From contig SEAC01000015.1 in NCBI GenBank assembly GCA_004173235.1, forward strand, positions 248,001 through 312,000: a stretch of DNA of 64,000 nt. Reading direction: 5' to 3'. Each line of letters begins with the position of its first letter. The stretch's first letter is position 1. Below are positions 26,085-34,000 of this stretch, one piece after another. The stretch is from Chitinophagaceae bacterium. GTDB lineage: Bacteria > Bacteroidota > Bacteroidia > Chitinophagales > Chitinophagaceae. Below the pieces are notes generated by a model that was not told where the DNA came from, did no database searches, and worked only from the letters and a program-made list of their open reading frames with translations. Both the position numbers and the translations under genes were made by a program.

Positions 26085-27395
26085 ATGAACCGAATTCTCT
26101 CCGTTCTCATAGGCCTTTTCTGCACGGCAACGGTCTTCGCCAACCCGGGCTCCCCACTTTCCCATTCCAACGTAAAGGCACCGGAACGTGGACCCATCGG
26201 CGACATCCACTCGATAAAACTCTACCGTCCCGGCGACCAGACCTCCTTCCCGCTGATCGCACTCGGTTCGCTGGAGTCGCTGGAACTGCACTTCGACGAT
26301 ATGGATGCCGACGTAAAGAATTTCTATTATTCGTACCAGCTCTGCGACGCCAACTGGGAGCCGAGCGTGCTGCGCCCCTTCGAGTACATCCGCGGCTTTC
26401 CCAACAACCGCATCACCAACTACCGCATGTCGTCGGTCACCAGCACGCGCTATACGCACTACCAGGCCGTGCTGCCCGACCGCAACTGCCTGCCCACGCG
26501 CTCGGGCAACTATTTGCTGCGCGTGTTCCTGAACGGCGACACCACGCAGATCGCTTTCACCAAGCGCTTCGTGGTGTATGACAACAAAGCCAAAGTAGCC
26601 GTGCAACTGCTTCAACCCTACAATGCGCAGTTCTTCAGCACGCACCACAAGCTCAACATCGGCATCACGCCCGACAACAATAAACTGAACCTGATGGGGC
26701 CGCAGGATTTCACCGTCGTGATTCTTCAAAACAACAATTGGGTTACGTCCAAGACCATCAACCAGCCCACCATCTACCGCGGTAATTACTACGAATACAG
26801 CGACGAAGCCATCACTGCGATGCCCGCCGGAATGGAGTGGCGCTGGATCGACCTGCGCAGCCTGCGCCTGATGAGCGAGCGCGTGGAAAGGATCAACAGC
26901 CGCAGCGATACCACGCAGGTATACGTGAAGCCCGACGCCCCGCGCAACGGTAACATTCGCGTGCAGTACCGCGACAACAACGGCGCTTACACTATTGAGG
27001 CGATGGATAACGTCAACCCCTTCTGGCAATCGGAATACGGGAACGTGCATTTCACCTTCCGTCCACCTTCGGGCACGGAGATCAAAGACCGTGATGTGTA
27101 TGTGTTTGGCGAGCTTACCGACTGGATGATGGATGGCAGCGGCAAGATGACCTTCAACGAGGAGCGTGGCGTGTATGAAAACGAGTTGCTGCTGAAACAA
27201 GGGTATTACAATTACCTCTACGTGACCACCCCGAAAGAAAAGCCCGGGCCCGTCGACTTCGGCGGCACCGAGGGCAGCAACTGGGCTACCGACAACACCT
27301 ATACCATCCTGGTTTACTACCGCGCCTTCGGCGATCGCAGCGATGTGATCGTGGGAGCGGCTACGGTGAATTCGGTGTTCGGGGCGAACCGGTAG
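26085..27395 (+). CDS. T9SS plug-like protein (DUF5103 family)
   Basis: This 436-residue secreted protein starts with a signal peptide (MNRILSVLIGLFCTATVFAN). The N-terminal beta domain contains IHSIKLYRPGDQTSFPLIALGS and the block FYYSYQLCDANWEPSVLRPFEYIRGF, followed by ITNYRMSSVTSTRYTHYQ, which are characteristic of the DUF5103 family. One member was shown to be the plug subunit that seals the SprA translocon of the type IX secretion system. The C-terminal half has a carbohydrate-binding-like fold (GTEIKDRDVYVFGELTDW). It fits with the T9SS cargo gene nearby. Function here is by family analogy. Confidence 0.85.
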   Translation: MNRILSVLIGLFCTATVFANPGSPLSHSNVKAPERGPIGDIHSIKLYRPGDQTSFPLIALGSLESLELHFDDMDADVKNFYYSYQLCDANWEPSVLRPFEYIRGFPNNRITNYRMSSVTSTRYTHYQAVLPDRNCLPTRSGNYLLRVFLNGDTTQIAFTKRFVVYDNKAKVAVQLLQPYNAQFFSTHHKLNIGITPDNNKLNLMGPQDFTVVILQNNNWVTSKTINQPTIYRGNYYEYSDEAITAMPAGMEWRWIDLRSLRLMSERVERINSRSDTTQVYVKPDAPRNGNIRVQYRDNNGAYTIEAMDNVNPFWQSEYGNVHFTFRPPSGTEIKDRDVYVFGELTDWMMDGSGKMTFNEERGVYENELLLKQGYYNYLYVTTPKEKPGPVDFGGTEGSNWATDNTYTILVYYRAFGDRSDVIVGAATVNSVFGANR

Positions 27396-27407
27396 GAGGC
27401 CTGTTGA

Positions 27408-27545
27408 CCCGTCATTGCGAAGGCATGAGCGAAACGGCGTGCCTGAAGCAATCGCACTCCCGTCATGGTGCATGCCCTTGCCGTTCATCTTCTCCGGCCG
27501 ATTGCTTCGCTCGCGCCTCTTCGTTCGCGAGCTTGCAATGACGTC
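27408..27545. repeat. GTCATTGCGA-type dispersed palindromic repeat
   Basis: CGTCATTGCGAAGGC...GAAGCAATCGC on the left is matched by an inverted GCGATTGCTTC-like/GAGCTTGCAATGACG arm on the right, a large imperfect palindrome of the class widespread in many bacterial genomes. It occupies the gap between the T9SS plug gene and tex. Confidence 0.8.
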
Positions 27546-27561
27546 GCCACGGGCTTTTCCC

Positions 27562-27569
27562 TACCTTCG
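27562..27569 (+). promoter_or_regulatory. -7-like element TACCTTCG of tex
   Basis: A one-base variant of TAnnTTTG, 19 bases before the tex ATG at 27589. The same TACCTTCG precedes the gene at 30429. Confidence 0.45.
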
Positions 27570-27588
27570 CCGTCCCCAAAAAACACCA

Positions 27589-29826
27589 ATGGAGTCCAAA
27601 TACCTCGCGCATATTGCGGGCAAGCTCAATCTTGCCGGCAAACAAGTAACTGCTATCGACGGCATGCTCGTTGAAGGCGCTACCATCCCTTTCATGTCGC
27701 GCTACCGCAAGGAAGCAACCGGCGGCCTCGACGAGGTTGTGATCGGCAACGTGGTGGAGGAGATCGCTTACTTCAACGAGCTGGCCAAACGCAAAGAAAC
27801 CGTCATCAAGACCATCGGCGACCTCGGCAAGCTTACGCCGGAACTGCAGAAGAAGATCGAAGAATGCTATAGCTCCGCGGAGCTTGAAGACCTGTACCTG
27901 CCCTACAAACCGAAGCGCAAAACACGCGCGGTGATGGCCATCGAAAAAGGACTGGAGCCGCTGGCGCAACGACTTCTGGCGCAGGAAAGCTTCGACGTGG
28001 AAAGCGCTGCACAGGCATTCGTCAACGAGCAGGTGAAGGATACGAAAGAAGCACTCCAGGGCGCCCGCGATATCATTGCCGAAATGGTTAGTGAAGACGC
28101 CGAAGCGCGCAACTCGGTGCGCAGGCTTTTCGAAAAGGAAGCCGGCCTCGTGGCCAAAGTGCTCGAGTCGAAAAGAGAGGAACCCGAAGCGCAGAAGTAC
28201 CGCGACTATTTCGAATTCAGTGAACCGCTTGCGAAATGTCCGTCGCACCGCTTGCTGGCCATCCGCCGTGGCGAGAAGGAAGGTTACTTGTTGATGGATC
28301 TTACGGTAGACAAAGCAACAGCAGTAGAAATACTGTCGAAGCAATTCGTGAAAGCTTCCAACGCTGCAGGTGCCGAAGTGGCGCGCGCCGTGGAAGAAGG
28401 ATACAACCGGCTGCTGAAGCCTTCGATCGAAAACGAGTTTCGTCTTTCCTCCAAAAACAAGGCCGACGAAGAAGCCATCACGGTTTTTGCCGAAAATCTG
28501 CGGCAGTTGCTGCTTGCGTCGCCGCTCGGATCCAAGCGGGTGCTCGCCCTCGATCCCGGTTATCGCACGGGCTGCAAAACAGTTTGCCTGGATGCGCAGG
28601 GTGCACTGCAGCACCAGACCGTCATCTACCTGCACCAGGGCGACAAGGCAGCACACGAGTTGAAACATCTTGTAGATAAATACGACATCGAAGCCATCGG
28701 CATCGGCAACGGCACCGCCGGCCGCGAAACGGAAGCACTGGTGCGTGGCATCGACTTTGGAAAGACGTTGAGCATCTTCCAGGTCAATGAGAGCGGTGCC
28801 TCCATTTATTCCGCTTCCGAAGTGGCGCGCGAAGAGTTCCCCGACCAGGACGTGACGGTGCGCGGCGCAGTGTCCATCGGCCGCCGCCTGCTCGACCCGC
28901 TGAGCGAGCTGGTGAAGATCGACCCGAAGTCGATCGGTGTTGGGCAATACCAGCACGATGTGAACCCTGTTAAGTTGAAAAGTGCGCTTGACCGCGTGGT
29001 GGAAAGCGCCGTGAACTTCGTGGGTGTGGATGTGAACACGGCATCGAAGCACCTGCTGCAATATGTGTCCGGTATTTCTACAACTCTTGCCGGCAACATC
29101 GTTGCCTACCGCAACCAGAATGGTGCCTTTGCCAGCCGCGAGGCGTTGAAAAAAGTTCCGCTGATGGGGCCGAAGTCGTACGAGCAGTGCGCGGGCTTCC
29201 TGCGCATTCCCGGTGCTGAGAACCCACTGGATAATTCGTCGGTGCACCCCGAACGCTACGCACTTGTTGCGCAGATGGCCGCCGACCTGCAGGCAACACT
29301 GGAAGAACTGATCAAAAAGTCGGAGCTGCGCAAAGGCATCGACAAGAAAAAATATGTGACCGAAACAGCGGGCAGCTATACCATCGACGACATCCTGAAA
29401 GAGCTGGAAAAGCCCGGTCGCGACCCGCGCGGCGTGGTAGAGGAATTCCGCTTCGAGGAATCCATCAAGAGTATTGAAGACGTAAAAGTGGGCATGCTGG
29501 TGCCGGGCATTGTAACCAACATCACGGCCTTTGGTGCGTTCGTGGACATCGGGGTGAAGCAGGATGGACTCGTTCACGTGTCGCAGCTGGCCAACCGCTA
29601 CGTGAGCGATCCCACGCAGGTGGTGAAGCTCAATCAGAAGGTGCTGGTCACCGTGACCGAAGTAGACGTTCCCCGCAAGCGCATCGCCCTGACGATGAAA
29701 ACGCAGGCTCCGCAAAAAACCGATCAGCGGCCACACGCGTCGCGTCGCGAGCAGTCAAAGCCGAAGGAGGAGGAGGGATCGTTTGCGGACAAGCTGGCGT
29801 CGTTGAAGAGCAGGTTCCGGAGTTAG
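27589..29826 (+). CDS. tex: RNA-binding transcription accessory protein Tex
   Basis: This 745-residue protein has the full Tex layout: N-terminal helical region (IPFMSRYRKEATGGLDEVVIG), a YqgF/RNase H-like domain beginning VLALDPGYRTGCKTVCLDA (about 315), helix-hairpin-helix elements (SISTTLAGNIVAYRNQNG, LMGPKSYEQCAGFLRIPGAENPLD, SVHPE) and a C-terminal S1 domain (VGMLVPGIVTNITAFGAFVDIGVKQDGLVHVSQLA). It acts in nucleic-acid transactions during transcription. An upstream in-frame extension passes through the dispersed GTCATTGCGA repeat and is rejected as a start. Confidence 0.96.
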   Translation: MESKYLAHIAGKLNLAGKQVTAIDGMLVEGATIPFMSRYRKEATGGLDEVVIGNVVEEIAYFNELAKRKETVIKTIGDLGKLTPELQKKIEECYSSAELEDLYLPYKPKRKTRAVMAIEKGLEPLAQRLLAQESFDVESAAQAFVNEQVKDTKEALQGARDIIAEMVSEDAEARNSVRRLFEKEAGLVAKVLESKREEPEAQKYRDYFEFSEPLAKCPSHRLLAIRRGEKEGYLLMDLTVDKATAVEILSKQFVKASNAAGAEVARAVEEGYNRLLKPSIENEFRLSSKNKADEEAITVFAENLRQLLLASPLGSKRVLALDPGYRTGCKTVCLDAQGALQHQTVIYLHQGDKAAHELKHLVDKYDIEAIGIGNGTAGRETEALVRGIDFGKTLSIFQVNESGASIYSASEVAREEFPDQDVTVRGAVSIGRRLLDPLSELVKIDPKSIGVGQYQHDVNPVKLKSALDRVVESAVNFVGVDVNTASKHLLQYVSGISTTLAGNIVAYRNQNGAFASREALKKVPLMGPKSYEQCAGFLRIPGAENPLDNSSVHPERYALVAQMAADLQATLEELIKKSELRKGIDKKKYVTETAGSYTIDDILKELEKPGRDPRGVVEEFRFEESIKSIEDVKVGMLVPGIVTNITAFGAFVDIGVKQDGLVHVSQLANRYVSDPTQVVKLNQKVLVTVTEVDVPRKRIALTMKTQAPQKTDQRPHASRREQSKPKEEEGSFADKLASLKSRFRS

Positions 29827-29829
29827 AGA

Positions 29830-29864
29830 AGTTTTCAGTTTTCAGTTTAAAGTTTTCAGTTGCG
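29830..29864. repeat. 7 bp array AGTTTTC, left flank of a repeat-built intergenic block
   Basis: Five in-phase heptamers (AGTTTTC twice, AGTTTAA, AGTTTTC, AGTTGCG) start within 3 bases of the tex stop. Their reverse complement forms the array at 30352-30407, so the 520 bp between is bounded by inverted 7 bp arrays. Confidence 0.85.
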
Positions 29865-29896
29865 CAAGCGCGGATTTTGGCGCGGTCCTTTTCGCT

Positions 29897-30008
29897 CCCC
29901 ACGGGTGCGTCGTCATCCAGCGACAAAGGAGCGGGATCCGTTGGTGGTTGCTCGCCGGGACGATGCCCCACGGGTGCGTCGTCATCCCGCGACAAAGGAG
30001 CGGGATCT
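29897..30008. repeat. Two copies of a 43 bp GTCATCC...GCGGGATC repeat, 69 bp apart
   Basis: Copy 1 (29897-29939) and copy 2 (29966-30008) share CCCCACGGGTGCGTCGTCAT and CGACAAAGGAGCGGGATC. Their ends ATCCCGC/GCGGGAT can pair. The same palindrome class dominates 54060-54880. Confidence 0.85.
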
Positions 30009-30057
30009 ATGCGGTAGGTGGCAGATGCACGCAGTGCCCGCAGGTTGGTTGAGCGGT

Positions 30058-30330
30058 ATTACAACCTGTTGAGAAGCTATTACGGGTTTGTGGAAGTCTA
30101 TTGAGTCCCATTTGTGCCCAATTGCGGGTTTGCGTAAGCGTATAACGTCCCGGTCGGATCTTATTACAGGACGGATGCATCTTATTTCGTCTCGATGAAG
30201 AGGCATTACGGGTTTGCGTTTCGTTATTCCGTCCCGGGGAAGAGGCATTGCGGGTCTGCGTTTCGCTATTCCGTCCCGGTGGTGTACGATTGCGGGCTTG
30301 CAAGATCAAATTACGTTCCGCTCAGCGGCG
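30058..30330. repeat. Strict 21 bp phased array, 13 units, ATTnCG-headed
   Basis: Units begin at 30058, 30079, 30100, 30121, 30142, 30163, 30184, 30205, 30226, 30247, 30268, 30289 and 30310, always 21 bases apart, although sequences differ. Heads are ATTACGGGTTTGCG, ATTGCGGGTTTGCG and ATTCCGTCCCGG, with the two kinds alternating at the right end (42 bp super-period). Read on the minus strand the units give heptapeptides starting mostly Arg-Asn, but the other strand is closed by stops and no gene signals are present. Confidence 0.9.
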
Positions 30331-30351
30331 ATACTGCCTTGCGGGCGCAGC

Positions 30352-30407
30352 AAACTGTAAACTAAAACTGTAAACTAAAAACTGTAAACTAAAAACTGAA
30401 AACTTCG
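30352..30407. repeat. 7 bp array AAACTGT/AAACTAA, right flank of the intergenic block
   Basis: Alternating heptamers AAACTGT and AAACTAA, with one 6 bp slip, then AAACTGA and AAACTTC. It is the inverted counterpart of 29830-29864 and ends just before the promoter of the next gene. Confidence 0.85.
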
Positions 30408-30415
30408 CTACCAAC

Positions 30416-30423
30416 TACCTTCG
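30416..30423 (+). promoter_or_regulatory. -7-like element TACCTTCG
   Basis: A variant of TAnnTTTG ending 5 bases before the ATG at 30429. Confidence 0.5.
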
Positions 30424-30428
30424 CGGCG

Positions 30429-30833
30429 ATGCGCTACCTGAAACCCCTCGGCGCCCTTGCGGCGGTTGCACTGATTGTTGTATCATTCCTGCCCTGGATC
30501 GAGATCGCCACGCGCGGGATCGTGGTGCGCGGAATGGACCCCGGCACTACCAACTACGGTAAGCCCGGACTGCTCCACGTGGTTTTCTCGGCCCTTTTTC
30601 TCGCGCTCGTGTTTGTACCGAAGCTTTGGACGCGCCGCCTCAACCTTTTCTTCCAGGCGTTCAACGTGGCCTGGGGCTTTCGCAACCTGCTGCTGATCGG
30701 GGCCTGCGCCTACGGCGAATGCCCGCTAAAGAAGGGCGCACTCTACGCTCTTCCCGTGCTGGCGTTCGTATTGCTGCTGGTGGTGCTCCTCGCACCCGAC
30801 CCGATCCGTGACGACGAACCAGCAGCACGCTGA
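30429..30833 (+). CDS. Small four-helix membrane protein, uncharacterised
   Basis: This 134-residue protein has four hydrophobic segments: PLGALAAVALIVVSFLPWIE, LLHVVFSALFLALVFVPKLW, FFQAFNVAWGFRNLLLIGAC and ALYALPVLAFVLLLVVLLAP. Two cysteines (CAYGEC) lie in the loop before the last helix. I do not recognise a named family. The start codon follows a -7-like element by 5 bases. The gene lies downstream of the repeat-built block at 29830-30407, whose arrays occupy its upstream region. Confidence 0.75.
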   Translation: MRYLKPLGALAAVALIVVSFLPWIEIATRGIVVRGMDPGTTNYGKPGLLHVVFSALFLALVFVPKLWTRRLNLFFQAFNVAWGFRNLLLIGACAYGECPLKKGALYALPVLAFVLLLVVLLAPDPIRDDEPAAR

Positions 30834-31095
30834 CCGCCGCGGCAAAGACCTCCGAATCAGCTTTTTATCCACTTTCCAAAAGAAATTACTCCCACTGCCT
30901 TGCCATGCGGGAAGGAATTGTTATTTTGGTAACCTTTCCGAACGATTTCTGCTTGCCATGGGCCTTAAGTTTGCCCCGCCGACCTCCGACCGAACACCTC
31001 CAATTTCCGGTGCTAAGCCAAAACCCCTGTGGACTTCCTGCGGCCCAACCGCAACGTACCTCCGCATATTAAAACGAACAAAAACCAAAACCGAT

Positions 31096-34000
31096 ATGAC
31101 AAAGTCATCTCTGTCCGGCACCGGCACCGCACCGGTCACACACACATCAACACGAACTCCGAAAGGCGCACTGCGAAAATTGTGGCTGCTCGCTGCATCA
31201 GCGCTTGCATTCGGCGTAGCCGGAGCACAGTCCACTCAAACGATCTTTTCGGAGAACATGGGAGGAACGGCTGTTGGGGGCACTACGGCCCTGAACAGCT
31301 ATACCGGCTGGCAAAACACCGGGCTGACGTTCACTGCTTCGGGAACTGCTGATCTACGTAGCAACCAGGCCTCGAACATTTCTGGCGCGAGTGGAGGCAA
31401 CAATGTATTCATCAACACAACTGTGGGTTCAACGTTCTCCATTTCAAATATCAACACATCGAACTTCAGCGGAATCGCACTGACGTTCAATCTTTATAAA
31501 AATGTCGCAGCGGCTACTCCTGCAGACCTCGTCGTTGAATATAGCACCGACGGTACCAACTTTACCTCCCCCAATGGCGGCTCGCTTACTTATGGAACGG
31601 CCAGTGGAGCAGTGTGGACTGCGAAGACGGCAACCGGTACGATTCCCTCGGCGTCGAATCTGACGATCCGTTTTCGTCAGATATCGACGACCATACAATA
31701 CCGTATCGATGACGTAAAACTCACTGGCGTTCCCGCTTCTCCGACTCTAACTGATTTCACACCGACCTCGGTTCCGGTGGGCAGTCCGGCGACCATCATC
31801 GTCAACGGAACCAACTTCATCAAAGGCTCTGCGAACAGCAGCAACCTGCCTTCGGCGACGGCTTCTTCTGTTGTGACCTTCAACGGTTCCAGCACCAACG
31901 TAACGACAACCTGGATTTCTTCCACCCAACTTTCTGCTAGCATCGCCGCCAGCCTTTTGAGTTCGGGCGGAACGGCTTCCATCCGGGTTTCTACGAATGG
32001 CGCAGCGGCAACTTCCGCAGCACAAACCCTTACGATTTCCACAGAGCCTACAGCAGTTACGGGCACAGCATCCCTAACCAATGGCAGCAACAGTGTAACG
32101 CTCAATGGTACGGTCAATCCGGCAACAGCTTCCACAACGGTTACGTTCAACTACGGCCTCACCAACGCGTATGGCACCAGCGTACCCGCTTCGCAAAGCC
32201 CGGTGACCGGTAACAGCGCCACCGCCGTTTCCACACCCATCAATGGCCTGGATCCCAACGTAACCTACCACTTCAACGTAACGGCTTCCAATGGAGGTGG
32301 TTCGGCCACCGGTTCCGACGCAACTTTTGTTTCGCCGGCCGTTGAACCTGAATTTTCGCCCACAGTAAATAACGCCACAGTAACTACGCTCGACGTATCA
32401 CTGAGTGGTGATTCCAACCCCGGATACACTGAATACGCGATCATCCAAACCGGCAGCGGACTTTACGTACAAAGCAACGGCGCACTCGGCGCATCGCCTT
32501 TCTTCCAGACCATTTCCAGCTGGGGCACCAAAACGGTGACCGGTCTTTCGGGCGGCACCAGTTATACTTTTGCATCCATTGCCCGCAACAGCAGCGGCAC
32601 CACCACAGCAAACGGTCCTTCGGCTTCGGCTAGCACGGTTAACGGCAACAGCATCGCCATCAACGGCGCTTCGTTCGCCGCGTCTTATTGCAATGGCACG
32701 GCCCATACCTTCAACGTATCCTTCACTCCGGGCGGCACCTTCAACGGAGACTTCAAAGTGCAGATGTCCGACGCCAGCGGTGTGTTCCCCGGCAACACTA
32801 CCTCCAACATCATCGGCAGCGGTCCTGCGTCGCCTGTCTCCGTCACCATCCCGATGGGCGCAGCAGCAGGTATCGGCTACCGCTTCCGCGTGGTTAACGA
32901 TGATCCTTCCTTCACCGGCACCGACAATGGTAGCGATGTTACTATCGTTGCTGCCGTTACTCCTTCGGTGAGCATTTCTGCCAACCCTGGCTCTACCATC
33001 TGCGCAGGCACCTCTGTAACGTTCACCGCTACGCCCGTTAACGGCGGAACGGCCACCTATGCGTGGACCAGAAACGGAAGCCCGGTAGGCACCAACAGCA
33101 ACACGTATACGAATGCTGCGCTTGCAGAGGGCGACGTGATCGCGGTTACAATGACCTCCTCGATCTCCTGCGTCAGCACCAGCACCGCGACCGACCAGGT
33201 GACGATGACCGTGAATACAACGGCTGCGCCCGCCGTGCCGACTACTTCTGGCGGTTGCGGCTCTACAACGCTCAACGCGTATACCGACCCGGGAGCTCCG
33301 CTCGCCTACTACTGGCAGGGTACGAACAGCGCTGGTACCGCTACCGACCTGCCAGCTACCGATCCTTATGTGGCAACGGCAGGAGGCACTTATTATGTGC
33401 GCGCTTACAACAGCAGCACCGGTTGCTGGTCGGCTAGTTCTTCTGCAGCGGTAACCGTGGTTGCCAACGTGGTGATCGGAACGCAGCCCGTAAGCGCAAC
33501 GGTTTACGCAGGCAACTTCATCAACTTCACTGCCTCTGCAACCAATAGTGCGTCCGTAAAATGGCAGGAATCCACTGATGGCGGCAGCAACTGGAGCGAC
33601 GTGAGCAATGGCGGTGCCTACAGCGGCGCGACGGCCAACACCCTTTATGTTACAGCTGCCCCTTCGATGAACGGCTACAAGTATCGTGCGATCTATACCG
33701 GAAACGCTCCCTGCGCCACCACGCCAACCAATGCTGCCTCGCTGAGCGTACTCCCGGCTCTGGCAACCGTGTTCTCGGAAAGCATGGGAACAGTTGGTGG
33801 AAACACACCGATCAGCGGTTACACAGGCTGGCAGAACAATGGCGTTCTTACATTCTCTACTGCTAACGGTCCTACGGATCTGCGTAATACAAATCCTTCC
33901 AGCACATACCCCGGCGCTTCGGGAAGTGCCAACGTGTTCTTCACTACCACGAGCACTACCGCGCGCGACTTCATCATCAGTGGGATCAACACAACCGGAT

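Noticed and set aside
27463..29736. 757-codon open frame on the minus strand
   Set aside because: Exact antisense of tex, with odd residue composition and no start signals.
30058..30330. CRISPR array
   Set aside because: There is no repeat/spacer alternation: every 21 bp unit is a variant of the same pattern, and no cas gene is present.
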